A DNA stretch of 64,000 nt. Source: PALSA-1353 sp050014015. Lineage in GTDB: Bacteria > Planctomycetota > Phycisphaerae > Tepidisphaerales > Tepidisphaeraceae. The first letter of the stretch is position 1, and each line of letters begins with the position of its first letter. Both the position numbers and the translations under genes were made by a program. This document shows positions 33,978-42,605 of this stretch, piece after piece. The notes below the pieces were generated by a model. It had not been told where the DNA came from and made no database searches. It worked only from the letters and a program-made list of their open reading frames with translations. The DNA lies in assembly GCA_050014015.1 (NCBI GenBank), contig JBEKEC010000006.1, forward strand, positions 62,001 to 126,000, read 5' to 3'.

Positions 33978-35393
33978 CTACGGTCGATCAAAATTATAAA
34001 TATTGCCGCTGTCGATGAATGCTTGCTGTAACTTATTTTCCGGCAATGGATTATCGTAGTTATTCGGATCGACCATGCTGCAAAACCCGCCGTTGCTCCG
34101 TTCCGGCCCGCCCGGACCGGCGGAAATCAGGATGTATGGGCCGTCATAGCTCAGTTTCTCACCGGCCAAAATCTCATTGTTGAAATTGCCGGCAGGATCC
34201 GGCTCTCCGAGCATCCACTGGATAGCCAACTCCGGTCGAAAATCGCTCCCCATTGTCTGGGTCGGGTTTGGCCATGGCTTGGCATAGTCCAGGTTTCCAG
34301 TTACGGGGTTGGGAGCGTTCCATGCGATGTTGCTGGAACTGACGCTGAAGAACGTCGCGCCGTCCCGCCAGTCCCAAATGGCGTTCTGTCCATTTGTGCC
34401 GTCAACGGACCTTGGCTGCGAGTAACCAAAAAGCGGACCAGCCTGAACGGCAGCATTCACCGCGTACGTCGAATCATTGGTGCGATTGTTCGCCGGGCCA
34501 TAACGCGGGAAATACTGAATCACCTGTCCCCAACGATCCAGCAAAACCGGCTGGCCATAGCCTGCCAAGGCGGGAAGGGCGCTGCCGCCCTGGCCGGTCG
34601 GCGCGGAGGGAATAAACGCGACGTTGAAGGCTTGGGCGGAAATATACGGTCCCCATACCTTGTCCTGGACCCCGGAAATATTGGCTCGGATGTGCGAGTA
34701 AAGCGGAGGAGCCGTCAATGTTATTTGAAGCGAAAGACCCGACCCGCTCACGGCCTGGATGCCGATCGTTTCCGAGTACGGCTGTGCCGGATTTCCCGCG
34801 ATCGGCAAAAGAATTAGCGAAGCGGGCGTTGGGATCGCGCCGGCCTTAGCCGCGAAAGCGGCGTCAACCTTGAACGTCACCTGATTCGAGCCGGGGGTTA
34901 TGCCGGCATCTCCCGGGATAACATTTGCGGCCTGACAGCGAAATCCCGGCCCATCGTTGCCGTCGCCGAGTTCGAGATAGTTGGCATTGCCGTTGATTTC
35001 CTGCGTGAGCGCCGGCCCCGGCCCCAAAAGGGCCGATGCCAGCGTCAGATATATCGGGGCAGGCACGGCGCTATCCTGCGTGTTCCACTTCGGCAGTTCG
35101 ATATTCCTGGGATAATCCCCGAAATCTTGTTTATACGCCTGGAGCCCGGCCGCGATCGTTTGAAAATCCGCTTTCTGCTGCTCGACCACCGACCCATGCC
35201 GCAAACGCCCGGTCATAATGGCGACGATCCCCGCCAGGACCACGATGATCCCGAGCACGGCGACAAGCTCCGTCCGCGTAAAGGCCCGTCGTTGGCACGT
35301 GAGATGACCGCTGACTGGATTCACGTTGCCAGGCGGCCGTCCAGGCGGAGTGTCGCATTCCGGGAATTTGGACCATGCGATTTTGGACATCAT
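33978..35393 (-). CDS. Prepilin-like exported protein, divergent FTRTELV signal (copy 2)
   Basis: 471 aa from ATG 35393 (MMSKIAWSK); the frame is open to 35597 but that part crosses a repeat. Seen: QRRA-FTRTELVAVLGIIVVL at about 34-53, a type IV prepilin/pseudopilin cleavage site keeping Phe+1 and Glu+5 but with Arg at +3, then a large soluble domain with LDRWGQVIQYFPRYGPANNR and ISAGPGGPERSNGG, ending NIYNFDRP. Paralogue of the gene at 36096. The unusually long extension before the cleavage site suggests either a later start or an altered signal. Confidence 0.75.
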   Translation of the reverse strand: MMSKIAWSKFPECDTPPGRPPGNVNPVSGHLTCQRRAFTRTELVAVLGIIVVLAGIVAIMTGRLRHGSVVEQQKADFQTIAAGLQAYKQDFGDYPRNIELPKWNTQDSAVPAPIYLTLASALLGPGPALTQEINGNANYLELGDGNDGPGFRCQAANVIPGDAGITPGSNQVTFKVDAAFAAKAGAIPTPASLILLPIAGNPAQPYSETIGIQAVSGSGLSLQITLTAPPLYSHIRANISGVQDKVWGPYISAQAFNVAFIPSAPTGQGGSALPALAGYGQPVLLDRWGQVIQYFPRYGPANNRTNDSTYAVNAAVQAGPLFGYSQPRSVDGTNGQNAIWDWRDGATFFSVSSSNIAWNAPNPVTGNLDYAKPWPNPTQTMGSDFRPELAIQWMLGEPDPAGNFNNEILAGEKLSYDGPYILISAGPGGPERSNGGFCSMVDPNNYDNPLPENKLQQAFIDSGNIYNFDRP

Positions 35394-35580
35394 AAGACTA
35401 CAAAGCACTACTAAAAACCACGTGGGGGCGCTGACAATGACGCGGTTTTTGATGGCGGCAGGGCCGTCATTGTCGATGTCAATGCGCCTTTCCGCGCGGA
35501 ACTTGGGGGGGTTGCCAATTGGCCTCGCGGCGAGGCGTCGGAAAATGGGAAACAGCCCCGATTCGGACGGAAAGAAATAG

Positions 35581-35694
35581 CTCGCGCAGAGGCGCAAAGG
35601 CGCAGAGAATAGGGAGAAGCAAAGGCCTTTGTTTTATTCATGCCTCCGCGCCTTTGCCACGGAGGCGAAGCCTTCCGTGCCTCTGCGTGAGAAC
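35581..35694. repeat. GCGCAGAGGCGCAAAGG word-type inverted repeat
   Basis: Left arm CTCGCGCAGAGGCGCAAAGG plus CGCAGAG; right arm, read in reverse complement, CTCACGCAGAGGCACGGAAGG and AAAGGCGCGGAGGC. Both arms are strings of GCAGAGGC-type words 9-10 bp apart, inverted about a centre near 35640. Imperfect pairing. Confidence 0.65.
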
Positions 35695-35900
35695 TTTCTT
35701 CAATGGATTTCGAGTCGAGCCGGGCCACAAATAGGCTTTGTACCTATTCGGATGCCGGAAAAACACTGTCCCTCTATATTTATAGCGGATAGGTGAAGGT
35801 TTTGGTCGTGTTTTTCCGGAATTTTTGCCGATGCTGAAAAAAATTTCGGGCGGGCAACCGGAGATCGCCGGGGCTGTTGTCTTATTGCGCTTTTGCGAAA

Positions 35901-36054
35901 GGATGAACCGCGAAGGCGCGAAGAACGCGAAGGGGCGCGAAGCGGAGCGAGGATGCGTGATGTCGTAAATTCTCGACATGGAGACAAGGAATTGCGGGAT
36001 ATCAACGAAGGGCGCGAAGGAATATCAAATTCCTTTCGCGCCCGCGGTTCAATT
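35901..36054. repeat. CGCGAAGG word-type inverted repeat
   Basis: Left: GGATGAACCGCGAAGGCGCG, AAGAACGCGAAGGGGCGCGAA. Right: TCCTTTCGCGCCCGCGGTTCAAT, whose reverse complement repeats TGAACCGCGGGCGCGAAAGG. A nested hairpin CGCGAAGGAAT-ATCAA-ATTCCTTTCGCG occupies 36013-36040. Same word family as 37734 and 40426. Confidence 0.7.
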
Positions 36055-36095
36055 ACGCCCTGGGAATAAAGGGATTGCGGCATGGCACGCACGTG

Positions 36096-37508
36096 CTACG
36101 GACGGTCGAAATTGTAAATGTTGCCGCTGCCCGGGAATATCTGCAGCAATTGAGAGTTGCCGTTGCCGGTGAATATCTGTAGCAATTCAGCGGAGGTGAG
36201 CTTGTTGCCGCTGCTATCGGTCAAACTGCCGTCTTTCGGATTGACAAAACTGCAGTACCCGCCGTTGTTGCGCTCCGGTCCATCCGGGCCTGCAGAAATC
36301 AAGATAAAGGGGCCGTCGTAATTCAGTTTTTCGCCGGGCAAAACCCCGGCGGGCAAACTACCCGACATAATCTCATTCTGAAATAGTCCGCCGGCTGAGG
36401 GATCAACCTGTTCGCCGAGCATCCACTGAATCGTCAACTCGGGTTGGAAAGCGTTGGTAACGCCGGTGTCCTTCGGCCATGGTACGAGTTGGTCGAGAAT
36501 TCCGGTGACTGGATTCTGCCACGATCCTAGAATCTTCCACGATTGGCCCGCGGCGAAAAACGGCGCACCGTCTCGATAATCCCACATGGCGTTCTCGCCG
36601 GCCACGGAATCAACAGAGTGTGGCTGCGAATAGCCAAAAAGCGGACCTGCTTGAACGGCGGGGTTGGGAGGATACCGCGAGGCCAGCGAATCATTGGTGC
36701 GATTGTTCGCTGGGCCGTAACGGGGAAAATATTGGATCACCTGTCCCCAGCGGTCGAGCAAAACCGGCTGGCCGGCGGAGCCCCAGGCGCTTATTCCCGG
36801 CCCTCCCGGCCCATAGCTCGGATCTTGGCTTGGCGGCACAGGTACAAACGCCACCTTAAACGTATCCGCCGAAATATAGGGTCCCCAAACCTTGCCTGAT
36901 GCAGTTGATATAGTGCCCCTGCTATGCGCGTAAATTGGGGCGTATGGAAGCGTCAATGTAAGAGCACCACTGGGTGGACTCACTGCGCTAATGCCGATGG
37001 TTTCCTGATACGGCTGACCGGAAGCTGGAAATAGAATGAGTGAAGCTTCCGTCGTTCCCGAAATGAAGTTGTTCGCGAAAGCCGTCGACTGGGCAGTGTA
37101 TGCACCGTCTGCGGTAAAGGTCACTGAGGTGCCGCTGATGGTAACAACTCCTGGGATTACAGTCGCCTGACACCGAAAACCAAGTCCGTCGGCGCCATCA
37201 CCGATCTCCGTGCTATTCGTAACTGCCGGTCCCGGCCCCATCAGGGCCGAGGCGAGGGTCAGAAATACTGGGGCATGACCGGTCTGCTCATTCCACGTTG
37301 GCAGTGGCGCATTCCTCGGATAATCGCCAAAATCCGCCTTGTATGATTCCAGAGCCGCGGCGATGGTTTGGAAATCGGCTTTTTGGCCGGTGATTTGGGC
37401 GCTGCGGCGCATGTGGTTGACGGCCGGCAGCAACAGGCCGGCCAGGACGGCAATGATGCCGATCACCACTAATAACTCCACCAGCGTAAAGGCCTTGCGG
37501 TTGTTCAC
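36096..37508 (-). CDS. Prepilin-like exported protein (copy 1)
   Basis: 470 aa, MNNRKA-FTLVELLVVIGIIAVLAGLL: a canonical short prepilin leader and type IV pilin N-terminal helix, followed by ADFQTIAAALESYKADFGDY as in type II secretion G-type pseudopilins and planctomycete relatives. The large C-terminal domain shares LDRWGQVIQYFPRYGPANNR, GPFILISAGPDGPERNNGGY and the final IYNFDRP with copy 2. A short tail duplication is visible (LLQIFTGNGN, then LLQIFPGSGN). Function unknown; likely surface or pseudopilus-associated. Confidence 0.85.
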   Translation of the reverse strand: MNNRKAFTLVELLVVIGIIAVLAGLLLPAVNHMRRSAQITGQKADFQTIAAALESYKADFGDYPRNAPLPTWNEQTGHAPVFLTLASALMGPGPAVTNSTEIGDGADGLGFRCQATVIPGVVTISGTSVTFTADGAYTAQSTAFANNFISGTTEASLILFPASGQPYQETIGISAVSPPSGALTLTLPYAPIYAHSRGTISTASGKVWGPYISADTFKVAFVPVPPSQDPSYGPGGPGISAWGSAGQPVLLDRWGQVIQYFPRYGPANNRTNDSLASRYPPNPAVQAGPLFGYSQPHSVDSVAGENAMWDYRDGAPFFAAGQSWKILGSWQNPVTGILDQLVPWPKDTGVTNAFQPELTIQWMLGEQVDPSAGGLFQNEIMSGSLPAGVLPGEKLNYDGPFILISAGPDGPERNNGGYCSFVNPKDGSLTDSSGNKLTSAELLQIFTGNGNSQLLQIFPGSGNIYNFDRP

Positions 37509-37566
37509 GGAAGGTTCCTGCTAGAGCCAAAGCCGTTCAATGGCGGTAGTCGCCGCTTTCCGTTGG

Positions 37567-37665
37567 CCCCCGGCTCTGCCGGGGGTTTGCGCGAGAATGG
37601 GTTGGGATCTTTGCTTAACATGGGTTGCACGGCGCTCATCGCGGAAAACCCCGGCAAAGCCGGGG
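37567..37665. repeat. Two CCCCGGC/GCCGGGG hairpins in inverted orientation
   Basis: CCCCCGGC-TCT-GCCGGGGG (37567-37585) and CCCCGGC-AAA-GCCGGGG (37649-37665). The flanks are also inverted copies: GTTGG before and TTTGCGCGAGAATGG after the first, AACCC/GGGGGCTAATGG around the second in reverse order. Together they form a larger imperfect inverted repeat made of two small perfect hairpins. Confidence 0.7.
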
Positions 37666-37733
37666 GCTAATGGAAAAAAGCTGCTCCGGTCGTTGAACGG
37701 TATTGCTGCTAGACGACCTCATCCTCATATCTT

Positions 37734-37777
37734 TCCTTCGCGTTTCTTCGCGTCCTTGGCGCCTTGGCGGTAATCCG
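37734..37777. repeat. TTCGCG/CCTTGGCG word tract (single arm)
   Basis: CCTTCGCGTTTCTTCGCGTCC then TTGGCGCCTTGGCGGTAATCC: near-repeats of 8-10 bp matching one arm of 40426-40523. No opposing arm is seen nearby. Confidence 0.6.
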
Positions 37778-37821
37778 TATTCAATGACCCATATAAAGAT
37801 TCGCCTTGTCCGGCGGGTTCG

Positions 37822-38769
37822 TCAATGGATCATACGATATTGCTCGATGGTCAGGTTGGCGGCGGCCTGGGCGGCGGCCTGGACGGCCGGGTCGGGATCG
37901 TGCTGAAATCGGCGCAAAAACCGCGGGGCGGCGAGCTGGTCGGCCGCCCGAGCGGCGTCGAAACGGTATCGGCCCAGTTTCAATATCGCCTCCACGCGGA
38001 ACATTTTTTCCTTCGATTTGGCGGCAAACCGAAAGATGTCCCCGGCATGTTCGGCGATGCTCTGTTGATCGGCCTTGGAAATCACGTCGTCATAGATGGG
38101 CCTTACGTTGCTGTCGTAGAAATCCAGGATTTGCTGCTGTTGCGTCTGCAACAGCTTTTGCCGCGATGAATCGGCCGGCTCCATCTCCGCCATGGCCGTG
38201 ACCGCTCCGTTCATGAGTCCCATGCCCTGGGAGAATTCATCGTAATCGACCCGCTCGCGGTAAAGGTTCGCGCCCAGGGCGTAGGCCGCTCGCAACAGAC
38301 TTCTGGCCTCGTCGGGGTGGTCCTTGCGGCATAGCAGAGCCGCGGATTCCAAGTCCTGGCCGATCTTTGAAAGATCATCCAAAGCCGGATGATCAGACTG
38401 ATAATCCACGATCGTCTGCGGATTCTTGGCGAACAGGTTCATCCGCGACAGATTCGTCGCATCCAACACCAACTGAATGGGCGGCGGCGGCGGGCCAACG
38501 GGGTTTTTGGCGAATTCATCGCACGCATCTTCGTTCTCGCCATAGGCGGCGATGGCGGCGGAATATTTCTCCCCGGCGTCTGCGGGCTGGTTCTGGTCCA
38601 CGATCGGCTGGGCCGGCGCCGGCGGCGAAAGCGCGGCCAGATTCTTCTCATCCAGGGACAGGGCCGTTGGAGCGGTGATCTGCATTTGGTTATGCAGCCA
38701 GGCTCCGATCGCCACGGCCAGAAGGAAAATGACGGCTGAGATTTTCCAGCCAAGTGTGTTGCCCCACAT
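37822..38769 (-). CDS. Membrane-anchored hypothetical protein
   Basis: 315 aa from ATG 38769 with GGAG nine bases upstream. Seen: one N-terminal transmembrane segment (ISAVIFLLAVAIGAWL), a Pro/Ala-rich linker, and a helical C-terminal domain (LGRYRFDAARAADQLAAPRF, then HEAT-like DPDPAVQAAAQAAANLT). Topology suggests a periplasmic helical domain. No function recognised. Confidence 0.65.
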   Translation of the reverse strand: MWGNTLGWKISAVIFLLAVAIGAWLHNQMQITAPTALSLDEKNLAALSPPAPAQPIVDQNQPADAGEKYSAAIAAYGENEDACDEFAKNPVGPPPPPIQLVLDATNLSRMNLFAKNPQTIVDYQSDHPALDDLSKIGQDLESAALLCRKDHPDEARSLLRAAYALGANLYRERVDYDEFSQGMGLMNGAVTAMAEMEPADSSRQKLLQTQQQQILDFYDSNVRPIYDDVISKADQQSIAEHAGDIFRFAAKSKEKMFRVEAILKLGRYRFDAARAADQLAAPRFLRRFQHDPDPAVQAAAQAAANLTIEQYRMIH

Positions 38770-38785
38770 GGGAGACTCCACGCGC

Positions 38786-38902
38786 GAATCGCGAAATTCG
38801 AAACTCGAAATTCGAATGACGAATCAAATTCGAAGGTCAGAAATTCGAATTTCGAGTTTCGAGTTTGATTCGAGTTTCGAATTTCGAGTTTCGAATTTTC
38901 CG
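38786..38902. repeat. TTCGAA word-type inverted repeat, 3' side of folD
   Basis: Left arm GAAATTCGAAACTCGAAATTC + GAATGACGAATCAAATTCGAAGG; right arm, reverse-complemented, AATTCGAAACTCGAAATTCGA + AACTCGAATCAAACTCGAAACTC. The arms pair over about 45 bp with isolated mismatches around a short centre at about 38837. It ends 2 bp before the folD stop codon. Confidence 0.8.
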
Positions 38903-38904
38903 GT

Positions 38905-39771
38905 TCATTTCTTCCCCACCAATTCCGCGCTTCTCATCGTGTTTTTCAGCAGCATGGCGACGGTCATCGGCCCGACGCCGCCGGGAACCGGGGTGATGTA
39001 TGCCGCCTTGGGGCTGACGGCGTCGAAATCCACGTCGCCGACGGTTTTCTTCGATCCATCGGGCAGGGTGACGCGGTTGATTCCGACGTCGATGACGATG
39101 GCGCCGGGCTTGACGTGGTCGGCTCCGATCAGCCCCGGCTTCCCGGCCGCCACCACCAGCACGTCCGCGCGGCGCGTGTGGGATTTCAGGTCGCGGGTGG
39201 CGATGTGGCAAAGCGTCACGGTCGCCAATCGCTGAGTCAGCAGCAGGGCGATCGGCTTGCCGGCGATCTCGCTGGCTCCGACCACGACCGCCTCGACGCC
39301 GCACAGGTTCACGCCGGTGGTTTCGATCAATTCGATCACCGCCATCGCGGTGCACGGGGCGATCAGCGTATGGCCATAGACGACGTAGCCGATGTTGGCG
39401 GGATTGACGCCCTCCACGTCCTTGACCGGATCGATCTTGTACTGCAATTCGGTCGCGTCCAGATGGGGCGGCGTCGGAAGGTGGAGCATGATGCCGGTGA
39501 CGGCCGGATCGGCGCTGAGGGATTTCAGTTCGCGTTCGGCGGCCGCCTGGGTGGTATCCGCGTCCAGTTTGTGAAGGTGATAGGTGATGCCGACGTTTTG
39601 GCAGGCCTGGGCCTGGCGGTCGGCGTAAAGTTCGCCGGCGGGCGTGGAGCCGATCAGCACGGCCGCGAGAGCCGGCCGCCGGCCCTGGGACGCCAATTGC
39701 TCGGCGCGACGTTTGACGTCGAGCTTCACGCGATCGGCCAGGGCCGCGCCGTCGATCACTTTTGCGGACAT
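38905..39771 (-). CDS. folD: FolD: methylenetetrahydrofolate dehydrogenase/cyclohydrolase
   Basis: 288 aa from ATG 39771. Seen: ELYADRQAQACQNVGI (Tyr/Lys-type active-site region with the usual catalytic Lys position replaced by Arg/Gln context), GIMLHLPTPPHLD, PVKDVEGVNPANIG (KDVDG motif), VVVGASEIAGKPIA (NADP site, SxxVGxP-type variant SEIAGKP), and the C-terminal PVPGGVGPMTVAMLL. Known reaction: 5,10-methylene-THF to 10-formyl-THF. The usual YxxxK reads YADRQ here, so the canonical catalytic lysine appears substituted. Flanked on both sides by TTCGAA word repeats. Confidence 0.93.
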   Translation of the reverse strand: MSAKVIDGAALADRVKLDVKRRAEQLASQGRRPALAAVLIGSTPAGELYADRQAQACQNVGITYHLHKLDADTTQAAAERELKSLSADPAVTGIMLHLPTPPHLDATELQYKIDPVKDVEGVNPANIGYVVYGHTLIAPCTAMAVIELIETTGVNLCGVEAVVVGASEIAGKPIALLLTQRLATVTLCHIATRDLKSHTRRADVLVVAAGKPGLIGADHVKPGAIVIDVGINRVTLPDGSKKTVGDVDFDAVSPKAAYITPVPGGVGPMTVAMLLKNTMRSAELVGKK

Positions 39772-39793
39772 GGGAGGGATTATAGGGGCAAAG

Positions 39794-39913
39794 TCCGAAA
39801 CTCGAAATTCGAATGACGAATCAAATTCGAAATTCAAAACTCGAAACGAAGGCTGATTTGGTCCTTCGAATTTCGAATTTGATTCGAATTTCGAGTTTCG
39901 GATTTCGAATTTG
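39794..39913. repeat. TTCGAA word-type inverted repeat, 5' side of folD
   Basis: Left arm CCGAAACTCGAAATTCGAATG + ACGAATCAAATTCGAAATTC; right arm, reverse-complemented, CCGAAACTCGAAATTCGAATC + AAATTCGAAATTCGAAGG. Pairing is almost continuous over about 40 bp. The sequence is closely related to 38786-38902, so folD lies between two copies of one element. Confidence 0.8.
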
Positions 39914-39923
39914 TAGTCTCATC

Positions 39924-40415
39924 CTACTCTTGCGTCCCCGGCCGGGCTTCCAGGCTTTGCTTCAATCGCTGCACGATCTCCTTCACCACGGCGCGGTCCA
40001 CCTGGGCGCCCGGCGTTCGGATCGCTTTGCCCAGGAGCGACGGGCACAGGATCAGCGTCAGCGGATACTCGATCTCCTGCTCGTCGGCGAGCAATTTCAG
40101 TTGCTTCATTTCCACCGGCCGGAGGCTGATTCTGCGGCAGACTTCACGCGACAGGCGGCCGGGACTATTCAATTTCCCCGGCGTCGTGCGGCGTTTGCGG
40201 TGATGGTTGTACAGCCCCCACATGATCGCCAGGCTGATGCCCGCCAGCAGGTATGGCACCGCCTTGCTGATGTCGACGGTGGAATCCATGTTCTGCTTGG
40301 TGCTCTGGAACACTTCTTCCTGCGTCGGCATTGCGCCGGCAGTGGCGGCGATGCCGCAAACAAGGCAGGCGATGACGGCTGTGGTTGTTCTGATCCGCTT
40401 TGAGTGGGAAGCCAA
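39924..40415 (-). CDS. Small exported/membrane hypothetical protein
   Basis: About 163 aa. A TTG at 40415 opens a convincing signal-like sequence (SKRIRTTTAVIACLVCGIAA ending TAGA-MP); the frame is open to ATG 40580, but codons before 40415 translate the word repeat at 40426-40523. Seen: a second membrane segment (AVPYLLAGISLAIMWGLY) followed by a basic stretch HHRKRRTT and a C-terminal cytoplasmic domain with no recognised motif. The true start is uncertain because the repeat occupies the natural 5' region. Confidence 0.55.
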   Translation of the reverse strand: MASHSKRIRTTTAVIACLVCGIAATAGAMPTQEEVFQSTKQNMDSTVDISKAVPYLLAGISLAIMWGLYNHHRKRRTTPGKLNSPGRLSREVCRRISLRPVEMKQLKLLADEQEIEYPLTLILCPSLLGKAIRTPGAQVDRAVVKEIVQRLKQSLEARPGTQE

Positions 40416-40425
40416 CCGGAAATAT

Positions 40426-40523
40426 TCACCGCGAAGAAGCGAAGCAGCGAAGGTACGCGAAGGAATATCAATTGATCTTGATTCCATTTCGCGTTCCTTC
40501 GCTCCTTCGCGTCTTCGCGGTGA
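40426..40523. repeat. CGCGAAG word-type inverted repeat (37 bp arms)
   Basis: Left arm TCACCGCGAAGAAGCGAAGC + AGCGAAGGTACGCGAAGG; right arm in reverse complement TCACCGCGAAGACGCGAAGG + AGCGAAGGAACGCGAAA. About 33 of 37 positions match, separated by a 22 bp AT-rich centre. It lies between the HEAT-repeat gene and the membrane-protein gene and is open in frame with the latter. Confidence 0.8.
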
Positions 40524-40579
40524 TCTGTACAGAAGAGCATCGCAACGGATATCGGATGAAAAGGTCGTTGCGGCTTTCA

Positions 40580-42550
40580 TTATGCGGCTCCCATTGACGG
40601 TGGAGGCGAAGTTTGTTGCGCCTGCACCATTTCGGCCACGCCCTTGAGGACGGCCAACGCGTACCGGCGCGCGCGCAGGTTGGGGTCCGACTTGGCGATC
40701 CGGCCAACCTCGTTCAGGAGTTTCCACCAGCCGATCTGCTTCAGCGCCCACATCGCCGAGATGCGATGCTCCGGACGCGCATCCTGGAGCATGGCGATCA
40801 GGGCCGGCCCGACGTTGCCCACCCGCATCCGGTGCAGCGCCTTGATGGCGTTGGCTCGCTCGCGGCTGTTGGTGGTCCTGGAGCGCTCGGCGAGCAGCGC
40901 GATGAACTCGGGAGTCTGGTGATTCTCCAGCACCTCGATCGCATTGGCGCGGACGCGCGAATCCGTGTCCCGCACGATGCGCTCCATGAGCAGTTCCACC
41001 GAAGCCTCCGGCGTTTCGCCCAGGACGCTGACGGCCTTGCTGCGCACCTTGGGATGCGGGTGCGACGCCAGCGTCGTCACCGCTTCCCGCAGGGTTACCG
41101 CCAGTCCCAGTTCCTGCGTCATTTGAAGCGCTTTGAGGCGTTGTTCCATCGGTCCCGACGCCAACCTTCGGCCCAGGCGCTGCGCCGCATCCGGCAAGAG
41201 CTTGAGCATCGCCCGGCCGCCTTGCTTGCGCGTGGGACGGTCCAGATGGTCAAACCGCTGCCAGAACTGCTCGAACCCCTCATGGCCGATGGAGCGGCTC
41301 ACGACTCGCCGGACCGACGCGGGGGCGTTGGTCATCAATTGCAACAGGATGTTCTCGAAATCGGGCGGCCGGCGGCGGACGATTTCCCGCGCCGCCATGC
41401 GCATCAGGCGCTCATCGGTATCGGCCAGCATGAAGCGGAGGAACTGCACGCCGTCGGTTTTCTTGCGCCGCATCGCCACGCACAACAGCCGCAGGCGCCC
41501 TCCCGGATTGGTCGCGGCCTGTCTGGCCAGGACGGTCATCCGCTCATCCTGGACCAGATCGTGCATCCCCGACGCGGCCAGCCATTCGGCAATCTTGCAG
41601 GCGTCGGCGGCATCGCGCCGGCCGATGTCGCGCAGCAGTTCGCCTTCCTGCCACCACGTTCCGCGCGTGACCTGGCGCATGCAGAGTTGGAGCTGATGGT
41701 CTTTGAGCCAGTGCGTTTTGCGCAAAATTCCGTCCAGCACCGGGGCTTCGTCGATGTGGGCAAAGACGCTGCCGAAATGGAGCCGAAGCTGCCCGTGCGT
41801 GGCGCCGAGGAGAAAGGCCTCGACGTGCTCGGCCTCCGGCGGCTGCTGGAGCCGCCGAACCATTGAGTTCTGGCCGCCGTGCTTGGTCGTCTGCAAAATC
41901 GCCAGGGTTTTGCTCAGGGGCCAATCGCAGAGCAGGAGGGCGGCGCGAAGCAAATCCTGCGAATGCCGGCCCCGATGCACGTCCATCGCCCGGGCCACCA
42001 CGGTTTCGATTTCCGTCCTCTGCTCCATCACGTCCTGATACAGGGCCTGGAAATCCTCCTTCGGCTGGGCATTTTCGGGGGCGGGTTGTTGCGGCTCGTC
42101 GGTTGGCGGCTGATAGTGCCGCTGCAAGCGGCGCGTGCCGGTGGAGACCCATCGCGCCAGGGCCACGATCGCTTCGGCCGCCGACTTGCTCAGGGATTCA
42201 TCCGCATCGTGCAGGTTTTCGGTCAGGACGTAGGCCAGTTTGCATTGCCGGCTGAGCGCGATCAGCCGCATGGCCGCCTGCCGCACCTCGGGCCGGTCGC
42301 TTCGCCCGCATTCGCGGAGCGCGTGGTGCAGGTTTTTGATGTTCGCCAGGACAAGAGATTGAAGCCGCTCGGGCAGCGATTCGTATCGCTCGACGACGCC
42401 GGACAATCCCCGAACGGATTTGCGCTGAAGGATGGCGTTGATGATGAGGGATTGCTCGACCTCGGCCCCGAGGCGCAATCCCTCCAGCAGCAGATCATCC
42501 GCCGCCTCGTTAGGACTGTGAACCAGGACGTCGACGAGTTGTTCGTGCAT
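40580..42550 (-). CDS. HEAT-repeat protein
   Basis: 656 aa. Seen: degenerate alpha-alpha repeats throughout, clearest at 475-620 (LASHPHPKVRSKAVSVLGET, RDTDSRVRANAIEVLENHQT, LQDARPEHRISAMWALKQIG). No signal peptide or catalytic motif. Probably a cytoplasmic scaffold. It is 55 bp downstream of RNase R on the same strand, so co-transcription is plausible. Confidence 0.75.
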   Translation of the reverse strand: MHEQLVDVLVHSPNEAADDLLLEGLRLGAEVEQSLIINAILQRKSVRGLSGVVERYESLPERLQSLVLANIKNLHHALRECGRSDRPEVRQAAMRLIALSRQCKLAYVLTENLHDADESLSKSAAEAIVALARWVSTGTRRLQRHYQPPTDEPQQPAPENAQPKEDFQALYQDVMEQRTEIETVVARAMDVHRGRHSQDLLRAALLLCDWPLSKTLAILQTTKHGGQNSMVRRLQQPPEAEHVEAFLLGATHGQLRLHFGSVFAHIDEAPVLDGILRKTHWLKDHQLQLCMRQVTRGTWWQEGELLRDIGRRDAADACKIAEWLAASGMHDLVQDERMTVLARQAATNPGGRLRLLCVAMRRKKTDGVQFLRFMLADTDERLMRMAAREIVRRRPPDFENILLQLMTNAPASVRRVVSRSIGHEGFEQFWQRFDHLDRPTRKQGGRAMLKLLPDAAQRLGRRLASGPMEQRLKALQMTQELGLAVTLREAVTTLASHPHPKVRSKAVSVLGETPEASVELLMERIVRDTDSRVRANAIEVLENHQTPEFIALLAERSRTTNSRERANAIKALHRMRVGNVGPALIAMLQDARPEHRISAMWALKQIGWWKLLNEVGRIAKSDPNLRARRYALAVLKGVAEMVQAQQTSPPPSMGAA

Positions 42551-42605
42551 CTCTTGGTTGATTATCGGACGGAAGCGTGCGGGGGCTTGAGAGGTTAGAA
42601 CGGGC

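Larger units (their letters stand above)
35394..36095. other. Spacer of 702 bp dominated by word-type repeats
   Basis: No convincing gene. It contains the two inverted word repeats listed separately (35581-35694 and 35901-36054). Between them lies about 200 bp of unremarkable sequence including an AT-rich stretch near 35775-35795 that could carry a promoter for the downstream prepilin-like gene. Short frames here are products of the repeats. Confidence 0.55.
37509..37821. other. Spacer of 313 bp with paired hairpins and a TTCGCG word tract
   Basis: Upstream region of prepilin-like copy 1. Apart from the repeats at 37567-37665 and 37734-37777 nothing gene-like is seen. Confidence 0.5.

Noticed and set aside
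38786..39913. Composite transposon carrying folD
   Set aside because: No transposase, no target-site duplication seen, and the ends are fold-back repeats rather than IS copies.
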